A stretch of 64,000 bases of DNA from an uncultured Bacilli bacterium (GTDB taxonomy: Bacteria > Bacillota_I > Bacilli_A > RF39 > UBA660): positions 1 to 64,000 of the forward strand of contig CAKOMS010000002.1 in the NCBI GenBank assembly GCA_934096735.1. Reading direction: 5' to 3'. The translations under genes and the position numbers were made by a program. Positions 1 to 8,951 of this stretch are shown piece after piece; the first letter of the stretch is position 1, and each line of letters begins with the position of its first letter. The notes beneath the pieces are model-generated. The model searched no databases, was not told the origin of the DNA, and saw only the letters and a program-made list of their open reading frames with translations.

Positions 1-1542
1 AAAAAATAGACTTCCGGGGGGGGGGTGCTTGCACTCCTTCTTGGAATAGAGATTACAACTTTATTTTTAGGGATTAAAAGTTTTGGTAATAAAAATAACA
101 CAATAGATGATATTAAATTGTTAGATGATAAATCTAATAATCTTTTTGCAGTAATGATTGATGATGGAAATGGTAATTATAGTGAAACAAATACATTTCC
201 AACAACTGGATATAAATTAAATATAGAAAAAAGTATATGTACAGATAACTCTGGAGAAAAGATAGATTTAACATTAGAATTTAATGATGGAATAGTATCT
301 TTAGATACAGAAAAAACTATTTATTGCTACTTGTATTTTGATAAAAAAAATAACACTGTTTATGATAAAATAACCAGTGATTATGTAAATAATAATGGAG
401 TATCAAAAACAACGGATGAAACTGGGAAAGAAATTTATTATTATAAGGGAAGTATAACAAATAATAATTTAGTGTTAAATAATTATTGTTGGAAAATGGT
501 AAGAACTAGCGAAACAGATGGAGTAAAACTTTTGTATAATGAAACATATTCTGAAAGTAATAAATGTAATAATACTGGTTCATCAACTCAAGTAGGAAAA
601 AGTTATTTTAACAATGGTAATACTATTGCAGGTTCTTCGCCAGCTTATGTCGGCTACATGTATAATAAAGTTTATGCTTTAAATGAACAAACATTAACAG
701 ATACAACTACTAATTATTATTTTGGAAATAATGTTACATATTCATCTTCAACATCTAAATATACTTTAAAAACTATTAAAAGAGGTACTTTGGAAGATAT
801 GGCTGAAAGTGTTTTAGCAAATTATGGATATACATGTTTGACAACAAGCACAACATGTTATACAGTTTATTATATAATTAGTAGTACAGTTAGCAAAAGT
901 ACAGGTTTAAGTCAAAAAATTATCAACAGAAAAATATATTATTATTCTTTAACTGGTGGAATGACTATTAGTACAGCTGTAGAATCTATGCTTCATGCAT
1001 CAGATGTAAATAAAACAAATTCTGCCATAAAAACTGTAGTAGATAATTGGTACAAAACAAATATGACAAATGTAACAAATTATTTAGAGAATGCAATATT
1101 TTGTAATAATAGAACTATTACTAGTTTTGGAGTTTTTAATCCTAATTCTAACAACTATAATGCAAATAATATGTTAACCTTTGATTCAACAAAATTAACT
1201 TGTAGTAATAAAAATGATCAATTCACTTTATCTGTTGAAAATGGTGGAGAAGAAGGCTATGGAAATAATGCTTTAAATTATCCAGTTGGTTTATTAAATT
1301 ATAGTGAAGCTAAACTTGTTGATCCAGCTGGATATATAAAATCTGGAGAAAATTATTTATTATTAACTCCAGCAGCAATTGGATCTTTTAACAACACTTA
1401 TTTTGTTAATAGTTCAGGAAGCATTACAGGAATTATTAGTCAAAATCTTGGAGTTAGACCAGTAATATCTTTAAAAAAAGAAATTGAAATAACCGGAGGA
1501 ACAGGAGAGATAGAAGAACCTTACACAGTAAGCTTTGGTTAA
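1..1542 (+). CDS. Phase-variable surface protein with C-terminal lectin-like (DUF6273-like) domain, 5' truncated by window edge
   Basis: Paralogue 1 of the surface family. The ATG lies just before base 1: the window opens inside the AAAAAATAGAC that follows the ATG in the copy at 11540. With ten G at 16-25 the upstream start runs into a stop after the tract, while the long frame is open from 25 (GTG) to 1542, so this copy reads OFF; nine G would restore it. The protein has one hydrophobic N-terminal segment (LLLGIEITTLFLGI), then an extracellular region with cysteines (YCYLYF, NNYCWKMVR, EDQF-like NDQFTL) and a C-terminal LLTP...GVRPVISL motif typical of DUF6273/formylglycine-enzyme-like C-type lectin folds. 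The region matching the GC-rich patch of the 11571 copy is ordinary AT-rich sequence here. Domain naming is by eye; the ligand is unknown. Confidence 0.75.
16..25 (+). repeat. Poly-G tract (G10), putative phase-variation switch
   Basis: Ten consecutive G preceded by CTTCC and followed by TGCTTGCACTCC. The same context with nine G is in frame in the copy at 46501-46509. Ten G puts the upstream start out of frame with the 505-codon reading frame. Confidence 0.75.
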
Positions 1543-1546
1543 AAAA

Positions 1547-1590
1547 TTGTCAACGAAGACATAAAAATAGGATAAGTTCTCCCGAACTAA
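1547..1590 (+). repeat. 44-bp conserved 3' element with hairpin, copy 1
   Basis: This 44-bp element follows the stop codon by a few bases and matches 13062-13105 at 41 of 44 positions. It ends in a small hairpin, AGTTC-TCCC-GAACT (1575-1588). The same element lies after the paralogue at 11571 but not after the others. It is distinct from the terminator that follows. Confidence 0.8.
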
Positions 1591-1592
1591 AA

Positions 1593-1623
1593 AAAATCAA
1601 CTACCTAAAAATAGTTGATTTTT
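1593..1623. terminator. Bidirectional intrinsic terminator
   Basis: An 11-bp stem, AAAATCAACTA / TAGTTGATTTT, with A and T runs on both sides. It would serve the surface gene on the plus strand and the convergent lipoprotein gene that ends at 1635. Confidence 0.8.
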
Positions 1624-1634
1624 AAATGTTTATT

Positions 1635-2162
1635 TTATTTACAAGTATAAGGTGATGATTCATAATTTTCTTTTAAAGAACTAATTGTTTGATTAGATAA
1701 CCAGCTTTTACTTTCTTCAGCATCTAAATTAACTTCCGAAATAACTGTTATAGTATCATTATTTAAAGTAACGTTACAGTTTTTATAAACTTCAGTATCT
1801 TTTTTACTACATTCATCTTCATAAAACTTTTTTTGTTTTTCCATATCATATTTAATATTATATTTATATTCAGTTATATCATAATAAGCAAGTAACTTAT
1901 CTCCTTTTTTATTAAAATCATAACTTCTTATATAAGTAATGTTAATAGCTTCTTCATCATCTAAAGCATCTTCCAAAGCTTCCTCCTTAGTCATATAAAA
2001 TACTTGCTTTTTTTGTAAGCTTTCTTTTCTTGAACACTCAAATTTATTAGTATATTTGTTATCTAATAAGTCTTTCTTTTCATCATTACTTTTTTTAGTA
2101 CAGCCAGTACTACTTAAACAAAAAAATATTACTAATAATAAAATAATTTTCTTTTTCATCAT
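1635..2162 (-). CDS. Lipoprotein of unknown function
   Basis: This 175-residue protein has a lipoprotein signal: basic start (MMKKK), hydrophobic stretch IILLLVIFFCL and lipobox SSTGC with the lipidated Cys at residue 21. The mature part is charged and Lys/Glu rich, with two further Cys in the middle (DECSKKD, YKNCNV) and one near the end (YTCK). No family was recognised. It is divergent from the ABC exporter operon starting at 2278, and a 20-bp near-perfect palindrome lies between them, so the two may share a regulator. The start is ATG with an AAGGAGAAGGAGA ribosome site upstream. It could be a sensor or substrate-binding partner of the ABC system, but nothing in the sequence proves that. 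Confidence 0.7.
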   Translation of the reverse strand: MMKKKIILLLVIFFCLSSTGCTKKSNDEKKDLLDNKYTNKFECSRKESLQKKQVFYMTKEEALEDALDDEEAINITYIRSYDFNKKGDKLLAYYDITEYKYNIKYDMEKQKKFYEDECSKKDTEVYKNCNVTLNNDTITVISEVNLDAEESKSWLSNQTISSLKENYESSPYTCK

Positions 2163-2209
2163 GTCTCCTTCTCCTTATTATTAAAATTATACTATGAAAT
2201 AATACTATT

Positions 2210-2229
2210 TGTCACGAATATTCATGACA
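2210..2229. promoter_or_regulatory. 20-bp near-perfect palindrome, candidate operator
   Basis: TGTCACGAATATTCATGACA is a palindrome with one asymmetric base pair in each arm (TGTCA-N-GAATATTC-N-TGACA). It lies between the divergent lipoprotein and ABC genes. Its right end could form part of a -35 (ATGACA, 2224-2229) spaced 18 bp from TAGAAT (2248-2253). A dimeric repressor or activator site is inferred. Confidence 0.55.
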
Positions 2230-2277
2230 TATAACTATTAAATATGATAGAATATTTTTTAGAAATAAGGTGTTTAA

Positions 2278-3039
2278 ATGAAAAAAGTAATTGAAGTAAA
2301 AAACTTAACTAAAAAATACAAAGATAAGGTTGCAGTAGATGATTTATCTTTTTATGTTTATGAAGGAGAAATACTTGGCTTACTTGGTCCGAATGGATCT
2401 GGAAAAAGTACTACAATTAATACAATATTAGGTCTTCTTAAATATGAAAACGGAACAATTTCTATATTTGGAAAAGATATGTCCAAAGATTCATATGACA
2501 TAAAAAAAGATATTGGTGTTATTTTTCAAGATGTAGCAGTATTTAGTGAATTAAATGTATATGATAATATCGATTATTTTTGTGGTCTTTATATTAATGA
2601 TAAAGAAACAAGAAAAAAATATATTGAAGAAGCAATTTCTTTAGTTGGATTAAATGGATTTGAAAAATACTTACCTAAGGAATTATCTGGAGGATTACTT
2701 AGAAGATTAAATATAGCTTGTGGAATATCCCATAAACCAAAATTAATTTTTTTAGATGAACCTACAGTAGCAGTTGATCCTCAAAGTAGAAATAATATTC
2801 TAGATGGTATAAAAAAATTAAGAGATAATGGTGCTACTATAATATATACAACTCATTATATGGAAGAAGTAGAAATTATTTGCGATAGAATTATTATTTT
2901 AGATAAAGGGAAAATTATAGCAGAAGGCACAAGTGAAGAGTTAAAGAAACTATCAAATATTAAAGTTAAAACAGAGGTAGTTGGACCTACTTTAAATGAT
3001 GTTTTCTTAAGTTTAACTGGGAAAGGATTAAGAGACTAA
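2278..3039 (+). CDS. ABC transporter ATP-binding protein
   Basis: This 253-residue ATPase energises the two permeases that follow. Visible motifs: Walker A GPNGSGKST (about 37-45), Q-loop VIFQD, signature LSGGLLRRLN (about 137-146), Walker B LIFLDEPTVAVDP and switch His TTHYMEE. The signature reads LSGGL rather than LSGGQ, seen in some drug/bacteriocin-type ABC-2 ATPases. The fold and length fit the CcmA/DrrA group of exporters. The start is ATG 2278 with AAGGTG upstream. Its stop overlaps the next ATG (TAATG at 3037-3041), so the genes are translationally coupled. Substrate is unknown; export of a peptide, lipid or antibiotic is most likely. Confidence 0.9.
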   Translation: MKKVIEVKNLTKKYKDKVAVDDLSFYVYEGEILGLLGPNGSGKSTTINTILGLLKYENGTISIFGKDMSKDSYDIKKDIGVIFQDVAVFSELNVYDNIDYFCGLYINDKETRKKYIEEAISLVGLNGFEKYLPKELSGGLLRRLNIACGISHKPKLIFLDEPTVAVDPQSRNNILDGIKKLRDNGATIIYTTHYMEEVEIICDRIIILDKGKIIAEGTSEELKKLSNIKVKTEVVGPTLNDVFLSLTGKGLRD

Positions 3040-4211
3040 TGTTTATTCATAATTTAAAATATACAATTAAAACCCTTTTTAGAAATAAATCATTAATATT
3101 TTGGACTTTTGCTTTTCCAATAATTTTAGGATTATTTTTTAATATGGCATTTTCAAATATTGAAAAAGATGAAATGCTAAATACTTTTGAAATAGCAGTA
3201 ATAGATAACAATGAATTAGAAAAAGATAATTATTATAAAGATATTTTAGAAACACTTTCTAAAGAAGAAAAAATATTTAATATAACTTATACTGATAAAG
3301 AAAATGCAGATAAATTATTAGATGATAATAAAATTGAAGGTTACTTTTATATAGAAGATGGTAAAAGTAATATTGCAGTAAAAGAAAATGGCATTAATGA
3401 AACTATTTTAAAATATGTAATTCAAGAAATTGAAGAAAACAAAATTATTATTGAAAACTGCATAAATAAAGAAGTTGAAAATAATATTAAAAATAATATA
3501 TATGATAAAAATATTTTAGAAATTAAAGATAATATTATAAATAAAATTAATACTTATAACGCTGAAATAGAAGATATATCTTTAACAAACTTAAGTTATA
3601 TGCAAATTGAATATTTTACTTTAATAGCAATGGCTTGTATGTATGGAGGATTACTTGGTCTTACTGCAATAAATAATAATTTAGCTAATATGAGTAGTAA
3701 AGGTAAAAGAGTAGCAGTATCTCCTACTAAAAAAAGTATTATTATTTTAAGTAGTCTTCTAGGAAGTTATTTAATAAGTGCTCTTGGTATTTTTATACTT
3801 ATATCATTTTTATATTTTATATTACACGTAAATTTTGGTTCTAATTTATTACTTGTAATAATACTATCTTTAATCGGAAGTCTAGCAGGCATAAGTCTAG
3901 GACTTTTAGTTTCTACTTGTATAAGAAAAGATGAAGGAACAAAAACAGGTTTAATTATTGCTATTTCTATGATATATTCAGTATTATCTGGTATGATGGG
4001 AGTAACACTTAAGTATGTTATAGATAAAAATATACCAATATTAAATAAATTAAATCCAAATAATTTAATAACTGATGGATTTTATTCACTATATTATTAT
4101 AATTCTACTGAAAGATATTTAAATAATATTATATATTTAATAATATTTATAATAATATGTTTTATTATATCTCTAGTAAGTTTAAGGAGAGAAAAATATG
4201 ATAGTATTTAA
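3039..4211 (+). CDS. ABC-2 type permease subunit 1
   Basis: This 390-residue membrane protein has the ABC-2 exporter layout: one N-terminal membrane segment (IFWTFAFPIILGLFFNMAF, about 22-40), a large extracytoplasmic loop rich in Asn, Asp, Glu and Lys (about 41-185), then five membrane segments from about 190 to the end (for example LIIAISMIYSVLSGMMGV). It partners the ATPase upstream and the paralogous permease downstream, with which it overlaps by 14 bp. Substrate is not evident. Confidence 0.88.
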   Translation: MFIHNLKYTIKTLFRNKSLIFWTFAFPIILGLFFNMAFSNIEKDEMLNTFEIAVIDNNELEKDNYYKDILETLSKEEKIFNITYTDKENADKLLDDNKIEGYFYIEDGKSNIAVKENGINETILKYVIQEIEENKIIIENCINKEVENNIKNNIYDKNILEIKDNIINKINTYNAEIEDISLTNLSYMQIEYFTLIAMACMYGGLLGLTAINNNLANMSSKGKRVAVSPTKKSIIILSSLLGSYLISALGIFILISFLYFILHVNFGSNLLLVIILSLIGSLAGISLGLLVSTCIRKDEGTKTGLIIAISMIYSVLSGMMGVTLKYVIDKNIPILNKLNPNNLITDGFYSLYYYNSTERYLNNIIYLIIFIIICFIISLVSLRREKYDSI

Positions 4212-5346
4212 AACGATATTTAAATTAATATATAAATTAAAAGGTTTAATTATTTTATATACTCTTATGTTATTTGGTATAACTATATTAAATGAAACTG
4301 CTAATAAAGAAGTAAATAATTTTACTGAATCAAAACCAGATATAATTATAATAAATAAAGATAATGAATATCTTTCTAAAAATTATATAGATTATATGAG
4401 TAAACATAGTAATTTAAGAAAAGATATAGATACAAACAATGATGAAGAGATTAATGATGCTTTATTTTATAGAGATATTAATTTTGTAGTATATTTAGAT
4501 GATTCTTTTACTAAAGATATATTAAATGGAAAAAGTCCCAATGTAAAAATAAAAACTACTAAGGATGCATCATCAACATATGAAAAAATGATGTTAGATA
4601 GTTACATAAAATATGCACTAATATATAAAGATTACTATAGTGGTGACTCACTTACTGAAAAGTTAAATAATACTTTGGAAGATCACACTAAAGTAAACTT
4701 AAAAACTGAATTAAATATTAATGAATTACAAAAAGTATCAAACTATTATAACTTTTTAAATTATGCATTTTTAGCAGGTTGTGTATATGTAATTAGTATG
4801 ATTTTATCTTGTATAAAAGAAGAAAATGTTTATAAAAGAACTATTATAAGTAGTTATGACTATAAAAAATATAATAAAATAGTACTTTTAGCTAATAGTA
4901 TTTTAGTAATAGGTATGTGGCTTTTATATATTGTTGCAAGCATAATTATATTTAAAGGATTAATGTTTAGTTTAAATGGAATATTATATATGATAAATTC
5001 ATTTGTATTTGCAATACTTTCTTTAGTAGTAGGATTTTGTATAGGTACTATTACTCAAAATAAAAATGCTTTAGGTGGTATAGTAAATGTAGTAGCCTTA
5101 GGTACATCATTCTTATGTGGGGCTTTTGTACCATTAAATTATATGCCAAATTATGTAATATCTATTGCACATATACTTCCATCATATTATTACATTTCAA
5201 ATAATGAAATAATTAAAACTACTGAAAATTTAACTAATGAAATCATAAAAAACTTATCATTAAATATTTTAATTATGTTTATATTTATAATAATATTGAT
5301 GCTTATAACTAACTATATTAATAAGAAAAAACAAATTATTAATTAA
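4198..5346 (+). CDS. ABC-2 type permease subunit 2
   Basis: This 382-residue protein has the same architecture as its neighbour: one N-terminal membrane segment, an external domain of about 150 residues, and a C-terminal bundle containing the conserved-looking LCGAFVPLNYMP stretch typical of ABC-2 permeases. The ATG overlaps the end of the preceding permease and is preceded by AAGGAGAG. The two permeases probably form a heterodimer. No terminator was seen after the gene; a TATAAT at 5371-5376 probably drives the next gene. Confidence 0.88.
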   Translation: MIVFKTIFKLIYKLKGLIILYTLMLFGITILNETANKEVNNFTESKPDIIIINKDNEYLSKNYIDYMSKHSNLRKDIDTNNDEEINDALFYRDINFVVYLDDSFTKDILNGKSPNVKIKTTKDASSTYEKMMLDSYIKYALIYKDYYSGDSLTEKLNNTLEDHTKVNLKTELNINELQKVSNYYNFLNYAFLAGCVYVISMILSCIKEENVYKRTIISSYDYKKYNKIVLLANSILVIGMWLLYIVASIIIFKGLMFSLNGILYMINSFVFAILSLVVGFCIGTITQNKNALGGIVNVVALGTSFLCGAFVPLNYMPNYVISIAHILPSYYYISNNEIIKTTENLTNEIIKNLSLNILIMFIFIIILMLITNYINKKKQIIN

Positions 5347-5400
5347 TGACTTAATAAAGTGTATATGCTATAATAACTCACATGAAATAAGGTGAGTTTT

Positions 5401-6501
5401 ATGTTTGTTCAAAAATATGCAGAGTTAAATAAAGATGGTTCTACAGATTTAATTGATAAATATTTAAATACTAAAACTTTAAAAAGATTAAAAGGTATTG
5501 GTATGTTTTTTGGAATGGATTATATATCTATTGATAGCTTAAGACCAAGTGAATATTATAGTAGATATGATCACTCTAAAAATGTAGCGTATACTGCTTG
5601 GAAATTAAGTGAAGATTTAAAAGTTTCATTAGCAGGACTTTTTCATGATGTTGGAACTCTTTCATTCGCACACGTAAACTCATTTAAAAAAGGAGATGCA
5701 CTAACTCAATCTGATGATGAACTATCTGTAAAAAGTGTACTTTCAAAAGATGAAGAAATACTAGAATATTTATATGAAGATGGTATTTCTTTAGAAAGTG
5801 TATGTACTAAAGAAGATTATCCCTTAATAGATAAAGAAATACCTGCACTTTGTCTAGATAGAGTTGATGGAATATTAACTGCTTCAGTGCTTTTATCTAA
5901 AACTCATACTTTCCCTGAAATACAAAAGTTATATTATATGTTGACATATTTTAATAGTTTAAATGGGATGAATTTTGATTTAAATAATGAAAGATTAAGA
6001 GATTTTTCTGGAGAAATAGTTTTAAGTGAAACTAGAGATTCGGATTATGAAGATTTTTTTGAATGTATTAGATCATATAGTAGAGTACTACTTACAAAAG
6101 AAGATAGATATATGATGGAAGTTTTAGGTCTTGCTTTAAAATATTATGAAGATATAGGCCTTGTTACTGAAGATGACTTATTTAATTTAAGTGAAAGAGA
6201 AATAATAGAAAAAATATTATCTAGTGATAAAAAAGATGTATTAGAAGATATATTATCTATTAAAAAAGTAGATTATAGTATTAGTGATGAAGGATTAATT
6301 ATAGTTTCAAAACCTAAAATTAGACAAGCAAATCCATTATGTTTAGGGCAAATGGAAGTATGTGAAATAAGTGATATATCTGGTACATTTTATAGAGAGT
6401 TATTAGATATAGAAGATGATATAAAACTTACTGATAAACGAGTTGTAGGAGATTTAAATAAAAATACAGTAAGAACTTTAAAAAGATATATGAAAGGATA
6501 A
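5401..6501 (+). CDS. HD-domain phosphohydrolase
   Basis: This HD-superfamily metal-dependent phosphohydrolase has 366 residues from ATG 5401. That start was chosen because AAGGTGAG lies 6-13 bases upstream. The metal site shows as RYDHSKNVAYTAWK (about 55-68) followed by the GLFHDVGTLSFAH motif (about 83-95), and Asp in LCLDRVDG. The overall size and order resemble dGTPase/YedJ-like hydrolases, but the substrate cannot be read. It is followed after 3 bp by a small gene and is probably co-transcribed with it. A promoter with TATAAT (5371-5376) lies just upstream. Confidence 0.8.
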   Translation: MFVQKYAELNKDGSTDLIDKYLNTKTLKRLKGIGMFFGMDYISIDSLRPSEYYSRYDHSKNVAYTAWKLSEDLKVSLAGLFHDVGTLSFAHVNSFKKGDALTQSDDELSVKSVLSKDEEILEYLYEDGISLESVCTKEDYPLIDKEIPALCLDRVDGILTASVLLSKTHTFPEIQKLYYMLTYFNSLNGMNFDLNNERLRDFSGEIVLSETRDSDYEDFFECIRSYSRVLLTKEDRYMMEVLGLALKYYEDIGLVTEDDLFNLSEREIIEKILSSDKKDVLEDILSIKKVDYSISDEGLIIVSKPKIRQANPLCLGQMEVCEISDISGTFYRELLDIEDDIKLTDKRVVGDLNKNTVRTLKRYMKG

Positions 6502-6504
6502 ATT

Positions 6505-7011
6505 ATGGATAATTATTTAATTGATTTAAAACCACTAGAATATATTGGAGGTATTATAAAAGGTGTTTTAGAAAAAAATAAAGTAATAATTAATGATGCA
6601 TATTTATATTACGAAAGATTAGGTAGTAAAGATAGTATTTTAGTAATTAGATTAAAAGATAAAGATGGTTTATTTAATGATTATTTAACATATGGTAATA
6701 AAGTTAGAAGAACTTCTGAAGGACTTATGTGTGAAACAATATATAAAAGTAATGAAGAAGATAGTATAACAAATTTAAGAGTTAATATTAAATTAATTGA
6801 TCATATAATGCAATTTTTTAAAGACTTCGAAAAAATGTTAGAAGATTATTGTTTAAGTAATTTAGAGCTAAATTTAAAAATTCCATTTAGTGAATTAGAA
6901 TCAGTTGAATTACAAAAAGATAAGAAAGAAAATGAAACAGACAAACTAGAAGATGCTTTAGATAGGTTAGAAAATTTCATAAGAATACTTACTAAAAATA
7001 ATAAAAAATAG
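6505..7011 (+). CDS. Hypothetical protein
   Basis: A 168-residue soluble protein with no recognised domain. It has a mixed alpha/beta-looking first half and a C-terminal stretch (about 138-168) rich in Lys, Glu and Leu that could form a coiled coil. It has no signal peptide or membrane segment. The start is ATG 6505, with AAGGATAAATT spanning the stop of the HD hydrolase. Tight spacing implies one operon and perhaps a shared role. Confidence 0.65.
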   Translation: MDNYLIDLKPLEYIGGIIKGVLEKNKVIINDAYLYYERLGSKDSILVIRLKDKDGLFNDYLTYGNKVRRTSEGLMCETIYKSNEEDSITNLRVNIKLIDHIMQFFKDFEKMLEDYCLSNLELNLKIPFSELESVELQKDKKENETDKLEDALDRLENFIRILTKNNKK

Positions 7012-7100
7012 ATTATACTTTACATAAAAAATGTCAACTAGATATTAATACAATTATCAAGGCTTTCTAATGTATTATAATAAGTTAAGGAAGTGACTAT

Positions 7101-8516
7101 ATGAAAAAAAAGAAAAAGAAAATATTAAGTATAATAGTTACAAGTTTACTTGGAATAATATTTATTGTTTTAACTGGTTTACTTATATATTTAAATGTAT
7201 TACCATTATTAATATTAATTCTTGTAATTATTTTATTATTAGCATTATTAATAGGAATGTTTTTCTTAAATTTTAGTAAAAAGAAAGGTCTTAGAATAAT
7301 CGGAATATTTTTAAGTATAATTTTAGGAGTTTCGGTTATATTTGCTGAAGTATATCTAGGAAGTACAATAGGATTTTTAGAAGGTATCACAAATGGTAAT
7401 TATTCTTTGAAAACTTATGAAGTAGTAGTACTAAAAGATAGTGAATATAAAAAATTAAAAGATTTAAATAATAAAGATGTTTTTACAAAAGATGATAAAG
7501 ATGATGAAGAATTAAAAAAAGGTAAAGATAAAATAAACAAAAAAGTTAAACTTAATTATATAAATAAAGATGATGTTTCAGAAATGATTTATTCACTTAT
7601 AAATAATGAAGTTGATGCAGTACTAGTTGAAAAAAGTGAACTTGACTTAATTAAAGACGATGAGGAATCTTACAGTAAATTAAAAGTTATTTATCGCGTT
7701 ACTATTAAAGATGATATAAAAGATATATTAAATAAAGTAGATATTAATAAAGATTCATTTAATATTTATGTTACTGGAATGGATACTTACGGAAAGATAT
7801 CTCAAACTAGTAGAAGTGATGTAAATATAGTAATTACTGTAAATCCTAAAACTGAAAAAATATTAATTACATGGGTTCCAAGAGATTACTATGTAAAAAT
7901 AAATAATAGTAGTTATAAAGATAAACTTACTCATGCTGGAATTTATGGAATAGATACAAGTATTTATGCACTTGAAAATTTATTAGATACAGAGATAAAT
8001 TATTACTTTAAAGTTAATTTTACTTCAGTAGTTAAAATAATTGATTTACTTGAAGGTATTGAAGTTTATAATGATGAAACATTTACAACCAATGACAATT
8101 TTACATTTAATAAAGGTATGGTTAAATTAAATGGAGAAGAAGCATTATCATTTGTTAGAGATAGAAAGCATGTTACTGGTGGAGACTTAGGAAGAGGAAA
8201 AAATCAAGTTAAAGTTTTAGAAGCTGTAATTAAAAAAGCAAGTAGTCCTAAAATTATAACTAAATATACTAGTTTATTAAATTCATTAGATGGAGCATTT
8301 TTGACTAATATGCCTTTAAATACTATGAAAAGTTTTATAAGAAAGGAAATAAGTAAAAGAAGAGATTGGAATTTTGAAAGTAATACTTTAAATGGTACAG
8401 ATGGTAGTGAATTTACTTATTCATATAAAAATCAAAAATTATATGTAATGATACCTTATGAAGACTCTGTAAGTGATGCTCAAAATAAAATTAAAGAAAT
8501 ATTAGAAGAAAAATAA
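7101..8516 (+). CDS. LytR-CpsA-Psr (LCP) family cell-wall glycopolymer ligase
   Basis: LCP enzymes transfer teichoic acid or other glycopolymers from undecaprenyl carriers to peptidoglycan. This 471-residue protein has three N-terminal membrane segments (about 9-31, 33-56 and 62-87) and an extracellular part. Residues about 95-215 look like an extra binding-protein-like region (DAVLVEKSELDLIK). The LCP core follows: RSDVNIVITV, TWVPRDYYV and FVRDRKHVTGGDLGRGKNQ supply the conserved Arg and Asp residues. ATG 7101 has AAGGAAGTGAC upstream; TATAAT at 7074-7079 is a likely -10. It fits a genome that also carries a dlt-like operon for decorating the same polymers. Confidence 0.9.
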   Translation: MKKKKKKILSIIVTSLLGIIFIVLTGLLIYLNVLPLLILILVIILLLALLIGMFFLNFSKKKGLRIIGIFLSIILGVSVIFAEVYLGSTIGFLEGITNGNYSLKTYEVVVLKDSEYKKLKDLNNKDVFTKDDKDDEELKKGKDKINKKVKLNYINKDDVSEMIYSLINNEVDAVLVEKSELDLIKDDEESYSKLKVIYRVTIKDDIKDILNKVDINKDSFNIYVTGMDTYGKISQTSRSDVNIVITVNPKTEKILITWVPRDYYVKINNSSYKDKLTHAGIYGIDTSIYALENLLDTEINYYFKVNFTSVVKIIDLLEGIEVYNDETFTTNDNFTFNKGMVKLNGEEALSFVRDRKHVTGGDLGRGKNQVKVLEAVIKKASSPKIITKYTSLLNSLDGAFLTNMPLNTMKSFIRKEISKRRDWNFESNTLNGTDGSEFTYSYKNQKLYVMIPYEDSVSDAQNKIKEILEEK

Positions 8517-8529
8517 TATTTCTTTTTTT
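8496..8529 (+). terminator. Intrinsic terminator overlapping the LCP gene end
   Basis: GAAATATTA (8496-8504) pairs with TAATATTTC (8514-8522), followed by seven T. The stem overlaps the last codons of the LCP gene. Confidence 0.75.
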
Positions 8530-8548
8530 GTTAGAAAAATATGCTTAT

Positions 8549-8565
8549 TGTCATACCATGTCGAA
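8549..8565 (+). promoter_or_regulatory. Tandem Spo0A boxes upstream of spoIIAA
   Basis: TGTCGAA at 8559-8565 is an exact Spo0A box (consensus TGTCGAA). A weaker copy, TGTCATA (8549-8555, 5 of 7), sits 10 bp earlier in the same orientation. They lie 52-68 bp before the chosen spoIIAA start, where Spo0A~P would be expected to activate a spoIIA operon. Confidence 0.65.
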
Positions 8566-8616
8566 TGTGTTTAAAAAAGAAAAAATATGTTCTATATTAT
8601 AATAGCAGGTGATAAA

Positions 8617-8949
8617 ATGTTAAAACTAGATTTAGAATACCATCAGCAAATATTTATAATAAGATTAAAAGGAAGTTTAAAAAAGAATAAAACATTTAAA
8701 ATTTACAACTATATAATTCCAGTATTAGAGAAACATAAAATAAAAAAAGTAATTATAAATATGAAAGAGCTTACTGAGGTTGATGAATCTGGTATTGATG
8801 CAATACTAAAAATAAAATGCATATTAAGAAGAAACGGAGGAAAGATTATCTTATGTGAGTTAAATAAAAAGTTTAATAGTCTTTTTAAAAGGTTACATCT
8901 TTTGTCATTATCTGAAGAAAAGCTCGCTTTAAAAATGATTGAGGTGTAA
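8617..8949 (+). CDS. spoIIAA: Anti-sigma-F factor antagonist SpoIIAA (STAS domain)
   Basis: This 110-residue STAS-domain protein starts at ATG 8617, chosen because AGGTG lies just upstream; the in-frame ATG at 8587 has no ribosome site. The family's phosphorylated Ser is visible in MKELTEVDESGIDAI. In known spore formers SpoIIAA, when dephosphorylated, displaces SpoIIAB from sigma-F in the forespore. Here sigF follows after 2 bp and no spoIIAB gene lies between, which is unusual. Exact and degenerate Spo0A boxes lie upstream. The assignment rests on the STAS motif plus the sigF-spoVA context. Confidence 0.85.
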   Translation: MLKLDLEYHQQIFIIRLKGSLKKNKTFKIYNYIIPVLEKHKIKKVIINMKELTEVDESGIDAILKIKCILRRNGGKIILCELNKKFNSLFKRLHLLSLSEEKLALKMIEV

Positions 8950-8951
8950 AA

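Noticed and set aside
7097..7390. Minus-strand frame opposite the LCP gene start
   Set aside because: It is a low-complexity complement of Lys/Ile codons with no ribosome site.
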